Below the pieces are notes generated by a model that ran no database searches, was not told the DNA's origin, and worked only from the letters and a program-made list of their open reading frames with translations. 64,000 nucleotides of DNA from Ruegeria sp. A3M17 (lineage in GTDB: Bacteria > Pseudomonadota > Alphaproteobacteria > Rhodobacterales > Rhodobacteraceae), in NCBI RefSeq assembly GCF_003318255.1, contig NZ_QOCF01000013.1, positions 120,932 to 184,931 on the forward strand, read 5' to 3'. The position numbers and the translations under genes were made by a program. Shown here in pieces: positions 53,124 to 61,127 of the stretch; the first letter of the stretch is position 1; each line of letters starts with the position of its first letter.

Positions 53124-56100
53124 TCTGCTTCTCCCCGTCCTTATCGAAGAAGATCGGGTCCACGATCTTAGCTTTGTAGGTTTTGCCATCGGTGCCCGGG
53201 AACTCGACGATCTCGCCCATGCGGTCGGGACCGTGCTTGATCAGACCCATGGCGATGCCCTTACCCAGATTGGCCGAGTAATAGGTCGAGGTCACGCGCC
53301 CGATCATGTTGCGTTGACCATTGGCGTTGACGCCCTCGCCGACTGCGTAAGCTCCGTCAGGGATGACAGAACCATCCACAGTCTCAAGCCCGACCAGTTT
53401 CCAGCGGTCCGGATCGGCCATGTGGCTGCGCGAATGGGCACGTTTGCCAAGGTAGTCCTCTTTCTTTTTCGAAAGCGCCCAGTGCAGCCCCAGATCCTGT
53501 GGGATCACGGTGCCGTCGGTTTCGTCCCCGATCATGATAAAGCCCTTCTCGGCCCGCAGGATGTGCAGACATTCGGTGCCGTACGGCATCACTCCGAATT
53601 CCTTACCTGCCTCCATCAGAGCGGTCCAGAAGGCTTGCCCCTGGCTGGCCGGAACCGAGATTTCGCAGCTCAGTTCACCTGAGAATGAAATCCGGTAGAC
53701 TCGGCAATCGAAACCACCGATCTGCCCGTCGCGCCACTCCATAAAGGGCAGTGCCTCGGGGCTGACATCCATGCCGCCCAACTTTTCAAGCACCTTCCGA
53801 GCGTTGGGGCCGACCACTGCCACCTGAGCGTATTGCTCGGTCACGTTGGCGACGTAGACCTTCCAGTCCCACCACTCGGTCTGCAGCCATTCCTCCATAT
53901 GGGCATGGATGCGTTCCGCTCCGCCGGTGGTTGTGTGGCACAGCCAGGTGTCCTCGTCGATGCGGGCGACAACGCCGTCGTCGATCAGGAACCCGTTTTC
54001 CGAACACATCAGGCCATAACGGCATTTGCCGATCTTCAGCGTGGACATCATGTTGGTGTACATCATGTCCAGGAATTTGCCGGCATCGGGGCCTTTGACG
54101 ATCAATTTGCCAAGTGTCGAGGCATCCAGCAAACCGAGATTGTCGCGGGTGTTCTTCACCTCGCGGTTCACTGCATCGTGCACGGATTCATCGGGTCGCA
54201 CATAGGCATAGGTCCGGCGCCAGTGACCAACCGGTTCCCAATCGGCGCCGTTCTTGTCGTGCCAGCCATGCATCGGTGTTTGGCGGATCGGCTGAAACAC
54301 CTCACCCCGCGCTTCGCCGCCAATCGCACCCATCGAGATGGGGGTATAGGGCGGGCGGAAGGTGGTGGTGCCAACCTTCGGGATTTCCGAATCCAACGCA
54401 TCAGCCAGGATCGCCAGACCATTGATGTTGCTCAATTTACCCTGATCCGTCGCCATGCCCAGCGTGGTGTAACGCTTTGTATGTTCGACGCTTTCATAGC
54501 CTTCGCGCGCAGCCAGCTGCACGTCCGAGACCTTGACGTCATTCTGGAAATCCAGCCACGATTTCATGCGCAGCTGCACATCGGCGTTCGCGGGCATCAA
54601 CCAGACCGCTTCCATAGCAGCCTCTTGCGTGGTCTCACCAACCGGAGCCTTGGTGTTTTTGGGCTTGAAGCCAGCCGCCTTGGCAGCCGCTTTGCCTGCG
54701 GCATGTGCGTCAGTTAGCACATCACCCAGCGCCAATGGGCCATTTGAGGCACCTGCGGCCACAACAAACCCTTCGCCATTCGCGCCCAGCGGAGGGCGCG
54801 CAGGATCGGGGCGGAAATGTGCGTTTGCGTCGTCCCAGATCAACTTGCCACCGCAATGCGACCACATGTGAACAACCGGAGACCAGCCGCCCGACATGGC
54901 AATCGCGTCACACTCAACTTCTTCGCGAGCGCCACCGATGCCTTCCTGATTGCTGATCTCGACCTTTTTGACGCGCTTGCCGCCTTTAACTTTGGCAATG
55001 GCCTTGCCGGGGTCGACCCGGATGCCAAGCTGTCGCGCCTCTTCGGCCAGCGGTCCGGCTGCAGCGCGCGCATCGATCACACGCAGAACATCAACACCTG
55101 CCTGTTTGAGGATGATCGCTGTGCGATAAGCGTCGTCATTGTTGGTCGCAACGATCACACGTTCGCCCGGGGTGACGCCCCAATTCACCACATAGTCGCG
55201 CATGGCCGCGGCCAGCATGACGCCCGGAACATCGTTGCCCGCAAAAGACAGGGGGCGTTCGATTGCGCCTGTCGCGGTGACGACCTGCTTGGCCCGGATA
55301 CGCCACAGGCGATGGCGTGGACCTTGTGTGCCCGGTTTATGGTCGTTCAGACGCTCATACCCCAGCACATAACCATGGTCGTAGACGCCCGCGCCCATGC
55401 AGCGGTTGCGCATGATAACGTTGTCCATTGTTTCCAGTTTGGAAACCAATTGTTCCACGAACTTATCCACAGGTTCATCATTGATGGTCCCGCCATCAAC
55501 CGGAGCGCGCCCACCCCAATGCGCGGTTTGCTCGATCAGCAGAACCTTGGCGCCGGTCTCGGCCGCCGCCTTAGCCGCCTGCAACCCGGCGACACCGCCA
55601 CCGATCACCAGAACGTCGGTGAAGGCATAGAAGTGCTCATAGGTATCTGCGTCGCGGTTGTCCTTGTCGGGTGCTTTACCCAGACCGGCCGACCGCCGGA
55701 TGATCGGCTCGTAGACGTGTTTCCAGAATGGCTTGGGGTGGATGAACGTCTTGTAATAGAAGCCCGCTGGCAGGAACCGCGCCAGTGCAGTGTTCACCGC
55801 ACCGATGTCGAATTCCAGGTTCGGCCAGTGGTTCTGTGAAATTGAGGTCAGACCGTTGAACAGCTCGGTCGTGGTGGCGCGCTGGTTCGGCTCGAATCGG
55901 TTGCCCTGCCCCAGGCCGACCAGAGCGTTCGGCTCTTCCGCGCCGCTGGCCACAACACCGCGCGGGCGGTGGTATTTGAACGACCGGCCCATCATCATCT
56001 GATCATTGGCCAGCAGGGCCGAGGCAAGCGTGTCGCCCTCGTACCCCTGCATCGAAGTGCCGTTGAAGTTGAATGTGACCTGTTTCGACCGGTCAATCAG

Positions 56101-56130
56101 CCGGCCTTGTTTTGCGAGACGGGTGCTCAT
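53116..56130 (-). CDS. soxA: Sarcosine oxidase alpha subunit
   Basis: 1004-residue subunit. An N-terminal 2Fe-2S-type fold without full Cys ligands (residues about 15-100, with GYEGDTLASALLANDQ) precedes an NAD-binding domain (VIGGGVAGLQAA, about 170-200, and LLIEQTAHWGG). The C-terminal 400 residues resemble the aminomethyltransferase (GcvT) family and bind tetrahydrofolate, accepting the one-carbon unit as methylene-THF. Length is typical (about 1000). It follows soxD after 43 bases and overlaps soxG by 8. Confidence 0.97.
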   Translation of the reverse strand: MSTRLAKQGRLIDRSKQVTFNFNGTSMQGYEGDTLASALLANDQMMMGRSFKYHRPRGVVASGAEEPNALVGLGQGNRFEPNQRATTTELFNGLTSISQNHWPNLEFDIGAVNTALARFLPAGFYYKTFIHPKPFWKHVYEPIIRRSAGLGKAPDKDNRDADTYEHFYAFTDVLVIGGGVAGLQAAKAAAETGAKVLLIEQTAHWGGRAPVDGGTINDEPVDKFVEQLVSKLETMDNVIMRNRCMGAGVYDHGYVLGYERLNDHKPGTQGPRHRLWRIRAKQVVTATGAIERPLSFAGNDVPGVMLAAAMRDYVVNWGVTPGERVIVATNNDDAYRTAIILKQAGVDVLRVIDARAAAGPLAEEARQLGIRVDPGKAIAKVKGGKRVKKVEISNQEGIGGAREEVECDAIAMSGGWSPVVHMWSHCGGKLIWDDANAHFRPDPARPPLGANGEGFVVAAGASNGPLALGDVLTDAHAAGKAAAKAAGFKPKNTKAPVGETTQEAAMEAVWLMPANADVQLRMKSWLDFQNDVKVSDVQLAAREGYESVEHTKRYTTLGMATDQGKLSNINGLAILADALDSEIPKVGTTTFRPPYTPISMGAIGGEARGEVFQPIRQTPMHGWHDKNGADWEPVGHWRRTYAYVRPDESVHDAVNREVKNTRDNLGLLDASTLGKLIVKGPDAGKFLDMMYTNMMSTLKIGKCRYGLMCSENGFLIDDGVVARIDEDTWLCHTTTGGAERIHAHMEEWLQTEWWDWKVYVANVTEQYAQVAVVGPNARKVLEKLGGMDVSPEALPFMEWRDGQIGGFDCRVYRISFSGELSCEISVPASQGQAFWTALMEAGKEFGVMPYGTECLHILRAEKGFIMIGDETDGTVIPQDLGLHWALSKKKEDYLGKRAHSRSHMADPDRWKLVGLETVDGSVIPDGAYAVGEGVNANGQRNMIGRVTSTYYSANLGKGIAMGLIKHGPDRMGEIVEFPGTDGKTYKAKIVDPIFFDKDGEKQNV

Positions 56131-56173
56131 GTTGCGAACCTTTCGCAGGCGGAATTAGGGATGGCGGCGCGGA

Positions 56174-56503
56174 TCATTCGTACTCTCTCCACGTCCAGCC
56201 AGGGCGCTTTGCAGTGATCGCGTCCTTGAGTTCTTTCGGCGGCTCGGTGGTCTGGGCGGAATAGGTTCCGAACACTTCGAGCGTTTGCGTGCAGCGTGCG
56301 GCGTGGAACCACTTGCCGCAGCCGTTGCTGTGGCGCCAGCGTTCGAAATGAACGCCTTTGGGGTTTTCACGCATGAACAGGTAGTCGTGGAATTCGCCAT
56401 CCGACGAGCCGGGACCGAAGCGTTTCAGATGCGCCTCACCTCCGCCGGACAGTTCAGATTCTTCGGCGTCGACGCCGCAATACGGGCAGTTCAGGATCAG
56501 CAT
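56174..56503 (-). CDS. soxD: Sarcosine oxidase delta subunit
   Basis: 109-residue zinc-binding subunit of sarcosine oxidase. Ligands match the known pattern: Cys6 and Cys9 (NCPYCG), His58 (RWRHSN) and Cys62 (GCGKWFHAAR). It stabilises the complex; no catalysis is assigned. The ATG at 56501-56503 has AGGAG seven bases upstream. The preceding short minus-strand frame ends inside it by 7 bases. Confidence 0.95.
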   Translation of the reverse strand: MLILNCPYCGVDAEESELSGGGEAHLKRFGPGSSDGEFHDYLFMRENPKGVHFERWRHSNGCGKWFHAARCTQTLEVFGTYSAQTTEPPKELKDAITAKRPGWTWREYE

Positions 56504-56718
56504 GAGGCTACTCCTCGCTTGAATTCTTTGGACCACACGCCCAGATTGTAGGCATGGATATTTTGACCATTGTATTGACCGTAGTCGGCACGCTCGTCTT
56601 CTTTGGCCTGATCGCCTTTTTCATTTTCCGATCCGAGGAAACGAAAACCATCAAACCAAGATCTGACAGCCCGAATAGTTCCGAAACGATTCATGGGGCA
56701 CATTGGGGCGACTGACAT
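56497..56718 (-). CDS. Possible coupled small gene between soxB and soxD (minus frame)
   Basis: A 73-residue frame starting MSVAPMCPMNRFGTIRAVRS and ending VWSKEFKRGVASC. The ATG shares one base with the soxB stop (TGATG) and the stop overlaps the soxD start by 7 bases, an arrangement typical of coupled operon genes, with GGGGTGG near the start. Against it: no recognised family, only about 35 of 73 codons end in G or C, and the middle is an oddly polar run (EKGDQAKEDERAD) that is the complement of a hydrophobic stretch on the other strand. It is mutually exclusive in likelihood with the plus-strand frame at 56554-56715. Confidence 0.3.
   Translation of the reverse strand: MSVAPMCPMNRFGTIRAVRSWFDGFRFLGSENEKGDQAKEDERADYGQYNGQNIHAYNLGVWSKEFKRGVASC
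56554..56715 (+). CDS. Possible antisense small membrane protein within the sox operon
   Basis: 53-residue plus-strand frame fitting almost exactly between soxD and soxB, which are on the other strand. Residues 3-25 (ILTIVLTVVGTLVFFGLIA and on) are uninterrupted hydrophobic, followed by FRSEETKTIKPRSDSP and a polar tail, the plan of a single-pass membrane protein with a cytoplasmic tail. About 31 of 53 codons end in G or C, with the helix codons highest. Weakness: no Shine-Dalgarno sequence at sensible spacing before the ATG at 56554. Confidence 0.38.
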   Translation: MDILTIVLTVVGTLVFFGLIAFFIFRSEETKTIKPRSDSPNSSETIHGAHWGD

Positions 56719-57962
56719 CAGTGTGCCACCCCGGCCGCGACGCTTTCGTCGATGAAGCGGCCCTCTTTGAAGCGGTCCAGCGAAAAGGCTTCGGTCAGCG
56801 GTGAGTGACCTGTGGCCATCAGCTGCGCCATGCCCCATCCCGATCCAGGGATCGACTTGAAGCCACCGGTGCCCCAGCCGCAGTTGATAAAGCAACCGCC
56901 CAGTGGCGTTTTCGACAGGATCGGAGACCGGTCACCGGTCATGTCCACAATCCCGCCCCACTGGCGCAGCATCTTCAGGCGCGAGATCATCGGGAAGGTT
57001 TCGACCAGTGCGCGAACGGTTTCCTCGATATGATGGAAGCTGCCGCGCTGCGTGTAGTTGTTGAAGGCGTCAGTGCCGCCGCCGATCACCATCTCGCCCT
57101 TGTCGGACTGAGACATATAGCCATGCACGGTGTTGGCCATCACCACCACGTCCATGCAGGGTTTGATCGGCTCGGATACCAACGCCTGCAAGGCAATCGC
57201 CTCAAGCGGCAAACGGAAGCCCGCCATCTCGGCCAGCTGACCGGAATGGCCCGCAACCACCATACCTAGCTTGTCACAGTCAATCGAACCTTTGGTGGTA
57301 TCGACACCGACAACGCGGCCATTCTCGGACCGGACGCCTTTGACTTCGCATTGCTGGATGATGTCCATGCCCATCGCGGAACAGGCGCGCGCATAGCCCC
57401 AGGCGACAGCGTCGTGACGCGCTGTGCCGCCGCGTTCCTGCCACAATGCGCCCAGAACCGGATAGCGCGGGCCGTCGATATTGATGATCGGCACCAGCTC
57501 TTTGACGCGTTCAGGGGTGATCCATTCGGTCTGAACACCTTGCAAAGCGTTGGCATGTGCCGTGCGCTGATAGCCGCGAATTTCGTGATGCGTCTGGGCC
57601 AGCATCATAACGCCACGGGGGCTGAACATGATGTTATAGTTCAGGTCCTGACTCAGATCCTCGTACAAGCTACGCGCTTTTTCGTAGATCGCTGCGGAAG
57701 GGTCCTGCAGGTAGTTCGAGCGGATGATGGTCGTGTTCCGACCGGTGTTACCACCGCCCAGCCAGCCTTTTTCGATCACGGCGACATTCTGGATGCCGTA
57801 GTTCTTACCCAGATAATAGGCCGTGGCCAGACCATGACCGCCCGCACCGACGATGATCACGTCGTATTTTTTCTTGGGTTCGGGCGAACGCCAGGCGCGT
57901 TCCCATCCGGTGTGATAGCGCAGTGCTTCGCGCGCTACAGCAAAGGCTGAATAGTGTTTCAT
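56718..57962 (-). CDS. soxB: Sarcosine oxidase beta subunit
   Basis: 414-residue subunit that carries FAD and covalent FMN and performs the actual oxidation of sarcosine. The FAD-binding motif VIIVGAGGHGLATAYYLG is at residues 35-52. The likely covalent FMN site is His183 in TARHDAVAWGYA (assignment by position relative to characterised enzymes). The C-terminal part has GGIVDMTGDRSPILSKTPLGG and NCGWGTGGFKSIPGSG, both typical. The start at 57962 (MKHYSAFAVAREALRYHTGW) matches other alphaproteobacterial SoxB starts as I recall them. It is the first gene of the operon; direct repeats lie about 90-115 bases upstream. Confidence 0.96.
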   Translation of the reverse strand: MKHYSAFAVAREALRYHTGWERAWRSPEPKKKYDVIIVGAGGHGLATAYYLGKNYGIQNVAVIEKGWLGGGNTGRNTTIIRSNYLQDPSAAIYEKARSLYEDLSQDLNYNIMFSPRGVMMLAQTHHEIRGYQRTAHANALQGVQTEWITPERVKELVPIINIDGPRYPVLGALWQERGGTARHDAVAWGYARACSAMGMDIIQQCEVKGVRSENGRVVGVDTTKGSIDCDKLGMVVAGHSGQLAEMAGFRLPLEAIALQALVSEPIKPCMDVVVMANTVHGYMSQSDKGEMVIGGGTDAFNNYTQRGSFHHIEETVRALVETFPMISRLKMLRQWGGIVDMTGDRSPILSKTPLGGCFINCGWGTGGFKSIPGSGWGMAQLMATGHSPLTEAFSLDRFKEGRFIDESVAAGVAH

Positions 57963-58049
57963 AGGCGAATCCATCCGGTTCGGTGATTGCGCGAAGATAT
58001 GCCGCGTAACGCCAGCGCGCCCCTGCCGCTCAACGCCGTAATATCGCAC

Positions 58050-58079
58050 TATTGCGACATAGGCCCCATTATTGCGACA
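58050..58079 (-). promoter_or_regulatory. Two direct repeats upstream of soxB
   Basis: TATTGCGACA occurs at 58050-58059 and again at 58070-58079 (on the minus strand TGTCGCAATA), 20 bp apart, that is two helical turns on the same face. A degenerate third copy (TATCGCACT) lies at 58042-58050. Direct repeats of this spacing are typical of AraC-family regulators; GlxA-type members control sarcosine and glycine betaine breakdown in other bacteria. The region is shared with divergent ccmI. Confidence 0.5.
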
Positions 58080-58158
58080 CGAAGTCGGCCAGCGGCCATT
58101 TGTCCCTTTTGTCGGCCCGCCGAGAGGTCTAAGTCAGGGCAGCCAAATCGGAGAAACC

Positions 58159-59385
58159 ATGTCGTTCTGGGCCCTGATCATCCTAACAGCTGCCGTGACT
58201 GCAGTGTTCCTAGGCTATTCCATCCTGCGAACGCGCGACGCACGCGAACCCGCAGCGGCCTATGACCTGCGCGTTTATCGCGAACAGCTGGCGAGTGTCG
58301 ACAAGGATCTGGCCCGAGGTGTCATCGGCGAAGCCGATGCCGAGCGTGTTCGCACCGAGATTTCGCGCCGTATTCTGGCCGCAGACGCCCAAATGCAGGC
58401 ACGGTCGACCCGACCGGGACCGCCACTTTGGGCCTCGGCCACCGCGATCGCAGCCGTGGGTCTTATCCTGGTCGGCGGTGCGGCCTGGATGTACGATCGG
58501 ATGGGTGCGGCGGGGCTGCCGGACCAACCCCTGTCGCTGCGTATTGCGCAGGCGGAAAACTTGCGCGCGGAACGCCCCAGCCAGGCTGAATTCGAAGCCA
58601 CCACAACACCAGCCCCCCTGCCGCAGCTGGAAGAGAGCTATGCGGCGCTTTTGGAGCAGTTGCGTGAAACCGTCGAAGCGCGCCCTGATGACCTGCAAGG
58701 CCATATCCTATTGGCGCAACACGAAGCGAACGCAGGCAACTTTCCGGCCGCATACAAGGCCCAACAACGTGTGATCGACCTGTCCGGTGACGCTGTCCCA
58801 GCAGATGCTTATTCGCATCTGGCTGAAATGATGATCTTGTCGGCGGGTGGATATGTGTCCCCCGAAGCCGAAGCTGCATTGCGCGAAGCGTTGAAACGCG
58901 ATCCGCGACATGGCCCGGCACTGTATTATCTGGGCCAAATGATGGTGCAGGTCGGGCGCCCCGACATAGGGTATCGCATCTGGACCGACGCATTGCGCAA
59001 CGCACCAGCCGGCGCGCCATGGGTCGACGCAATTCTGGCGCAACTGGATGAGCTGGCCTTCCGCGCAGGGGTGTTCAACGCGCCCGAGGTTGCGGCCCCC
59101 ACTGGACCCGGCCCAAGCCAGGATGACGTCGAAGCCGCCGCTGCGCTGACCCCGGAAGAACGACAAGAGATGATCCGAGGCATGGTCAACCAGCTTTCAG
59201 ACCGGCTGGCCACCGAAGGTGGCGCGCCCGAGGATTGGGCCCGTCTGATCGCGGCACTGGGCGTTCTGGGCGAAGGACAGCGCGCCATCGACATCAGGAA
59301 CGAAGCTATGGCAGTCTTTGCCGGAAACGCCGATGCGCTGGAGATCATCGACGCTGCCGCACTTCAGGCAGGTATTGCGCAATGA
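58159..59385 (+). CDS. ccmI: Cytochrome c biogenesis protein CcmI
   Basis: 408-residue inner membrane protein that presents apocytochrome c to the CcmFH ligase in System I. It has an N-terminal helix (residues 3-20), a cytoplasmic loop with leucine-zipper-like character (YREQLASVDKDLARGVIGEAD, about residues 36-56), a second helix (about 93-115) and a periplasmic TPR domain (repeats around 170-270, for example GHILLAQHEANAGNFPAAYKAQ and DPRHGPALYYLGQMMVQVG). CGGAGAAACC precedes the ATG at 58159. It is separate from ccmABCDG at 24-26 kb, and ccmFHE are not in the window. Its stop overlaps the ruvX start by ATGA. Confidence 0.93.
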   Translation: MSFWALIILTAAVTAVFLGYSILRTRDAREPAAAYDLRVYREQLASVDKDLARGVIGEADAERVRTEISRRILAADAQMQARSTRPGPPLWASATAIAAVGLILVGGAAWMYDRMGAAGLPDQPLSLRIAQAENLRAERPSQAEFEATTTPAPLPQLEESYAALLEQLRETVEARPDDLQGHILLAQHEANAGNFPAAYKAQQRVIDLSGDAVPADAYSHLAEMMILSAGGYVSPEAEAALREALKRDPRHGPALYYLGQMMVQVGRPDIGYRIWTDALRNAPAGAPWVDAILAQLDELAFRAGVFNAPEVAAPTGPGPSQDDVEAAAALTPEERQEMIRGMVNQLSDRLATEGGAPEDWARLIAALGVLGEGQRAIDIRNEAMAVFAGNADALEIIDAAALQAGIAQ

Positions 59386-59846
59386 TTTACGACGAGTTCG
59401 AAGACTTCGCCGCTGCATTATCCCCCATGACCGCCTTGATGGGGCTGGATCTGGGCGAAAAGACCATCGGCGTGGCCGTGTCCGACCGGATGCGCGGCGT
59501 GGCAAGCCCGCTTGTGACCGTGCGGCGCAAGAAATTCACCTTAGACTCGGCCCGCCTGCTGGAAATAATCGCGGACCGAGAGCTTGGTGGCATCATACTC
59601 GGCCTACCCAAAAACATGGACGGCACCGAAGGCCCCCGCTGCCAATCGACCCGCGCTTTTGCCCGAAACCTGTCACGCCTGACCGAGGTTTCAATCAGCT
59701 TCTGGGACGAACGGCTAAGCACAGTCGCGGCGGAAAAGGCACTTCTTGAGGCGGATACGTCACGAAAACGTCGCGGACAGGTTATCGATCACGTTGCGGC
59801 AGGCTATATTCTACAAGGGGCGCTGGATAGGCTGCGCTTTCTTTAA
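59382..59846 (+). CDS. ruvX: Putative Holliday junction resolvase RuvX/YqgF
   Basis: 154-residue RNase H-like nuclease; family members process the 5' end of 16S rRNA and have been linked to Holliday junction resolution. Catalytic-type acids are Asp23 (GLDLGEKTIGVAVSD), the region GLPKNMDGTEGP, and WDERLSTV with its Asp and Glu. A short N-terminal extension of about 18 residues is seen in roseobacter members. It overlaps ccmI by 4 bases and is 18 bases before the DUF1289 gene. Confidence 0.93.
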   Translation: MIYDEFEDFAAALSPMTALMGLDLGEKTIGVAVSDRMRGVASPLVTVRRKKFTLDSARLLEIIADRELGGIILGLPKNMDGTEGPRCQSTRAFARNLSRLTEVSISFWDERLSTVAAEKALLEADTSRKRRGQVIDHVAAGYILQGALDRLRFL

Positions 59847-59864
59847 GGGCAACGGGGTACACCG

Positions 59865-60098
59865 ATGACAAACATGGTCTGGAAAAGGAACGAGGTCGAA
59901 AGCCCTTGCATCCAGATATGCGTCGTGCACCCGACCGAGCGCATCTGCACCGGCTGTTATCGAACCATTGATGAGATTACGCGCTGGTCGAAAATGGATA
60001 GCATTGAGCGCGCTGAAATCATGGAAGATCTGCCTGCGCGCAAACCTCGCCTCGCCAAACGGCGCGGTGGACGGGCTGCGCGTTTGAACAAATCCTGA
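59865..60098 (+). CDS. DUF1289 protein
   Basis: 77-residue protein with four cysteines (15, 19, 28, 31) in the DUF1289 pattern SPCIQICVVHPTERICTGC followed by YRTIDEITRW. The spacing suggests a zinc- or iron-sulfur-binding knuckle. The C-terminal tail is rich in Lys and Arg. Function is unknown for the family. It is 18 bases after ruvX and probably in the ccmI-ruvX operon. An alternative start (fourth codon ATG) exists. Confidence 0.9.
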   Translation: MTNMVWKRNEVESPCIQICVVHPTERICTGCYRTIDEITRWSKMDSIERAEIMEDLPARKPRLAKRRGGRAARLNKS

Positions 60099-60309
60099 TA
60101 TCCACTTCTGGCTTTTAGGCTGAATTCGCGCCGCTGCGGGTTGGTCTGAACTCCGAGGGGGGATCAAGTTCGAAGACATGCGTAAGTGAGTGGCAACCCA
60201 CAGCAGCGCCTTTCAGCAAAATGGTCTTCCGACGTGGTCAGGCGGAAGAACAACACAGGTTTAAGCGTTTTTTGACCAACCGATCAAGAAAAATTGAACG
60301 GTCGGTAAA

Positions 60310-60330
60310 TTAACCTTACGTAATGGTTAA
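60310..60330. repeat. Imperfect 21-bp palindrome in a convergent gap
   Basis: TTAACC-TTACGTAAT-GGTTAA: 6-bp arms exact, centre TTACGTAA itself palindromic. It sits in the 267-base gap between two converging genes (60099-60365), has no T-run and so is not an ordinary terminator. TTAACC/TTAA boxes are reminiscent of CtrA half-sites, but the spacing does not match TTAA-N7-TTAA. Confidence 0.35.
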
Positions 60331-60365
60331 GTCAGGCGAGAACTGACGTCTTGATCAGGGTCTCC

Positions 60366-61094
60366 CTACCCCGCTGCAAGCCAGGATTTTGCGTTTTCGA
60401 AATCCTCAGACGGGAAGAACTGCGTGCGAGCACCCAGAACATGACTGGCGACACGCTGGGCCATATGCTGCCACGCTTTATCCCCGACGATGGCGGCGCG
60501 ATCAAGCATTCCTACATGCCCTCGGGCCAGGCGGAAATGCGCGGCCAGTGCGGTCAGCCCCTGCCAACCGTCAAACTCGCGCAAGTCGATCAACAGACGG
60601 AACCCGTTCTTCGAGCTTAGCAAGGTATCCAGATCACGCTCAGCCTGCTGGTATTCTTCGGGGTCCAGTTTGCCCATCAGGCTGATCTGCACGCAGGGTC
60701 CACCCAGATCGGTCACATGGATGGCCCCCAGCGACTCGCGCATCCAACGGCGCGCGGCCTCAAGTTCCGAAAGTTCGAACACCTGAACGGGGCATGGCAG
60801 GATCGGCGCGGCCAGACGGATGCTGGTCTGCACCCAGCCCTGATCAGCCGCAACCGCGATACGGTCAAACCCGCGCCAATGACTGAGGCCCAGCTTGGTA
60901 TCGGACCATGCCGCCCCAAGGTCGTAGCCTTTGAACTCTGGCTGCACGATTGCCAACAGACGCACCGCATCATGAGCTTCTAACGCCGCTTCGATCGCAG
61001 GGACCAATGTCTCGCTGTAATCTTTACTCGTCACTTCACCGGACAGCTCGACCTCAATCTGGGCCCCGTCAGAATGCGTATGAACCGTAATCAT
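60366..61094 (-). CDS. Tandem SpoIIAA-like (STAS/SEC14) protein
   Basis: 242-residue protein made of two similar halves of about 120 residues (PF11964-type SpoIIAA-like domains). The first has EVELSGEVTSKDYSETLVPA and VRLLAIVQPEFKGYDLGAAW, the second CVQISLMGKLDPEEYQQAER and FRLLIDLREFDGWQGLTALA; each ends with a segment like RIAVAADQGWVQT or RAAIVGDKAWQHM and an Arg-Trp or Lys-Ser-Trp helix. Such proteins may bind lipids or act as anti-anti-sigma-like partners; no partner is nearby. The DNA between it and dusA belongs to the PhyH-like and TauE genes on the same strand. Confidence 0.85.
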   Translation of the reverse strand: MITVHTHSDGAQIEVELSGEVTSKDYSETLVPAIEAALEAHDAVRLLAIVQPEFKGYDLGAAWSDTKLGLSHWRGFDRIAVAADQGWVQTSIRLAAPILPCPVQVFELSELEAARRWMRESLGAIHVTDLGGPCVQISLMGKLDPEEYQQAERDLDTLLSSKNGFRLLIDLREFDGWQGLTALAAHFRLARGHVGMLDRAAIVGDKAWQHMAQRVASHVLGARTQFFPSEDFENAKSWLAAG

Positions 61095-61127
61095 CGAAAA
61101 CCTCCAAACCTGAATAATGGCAACAGG

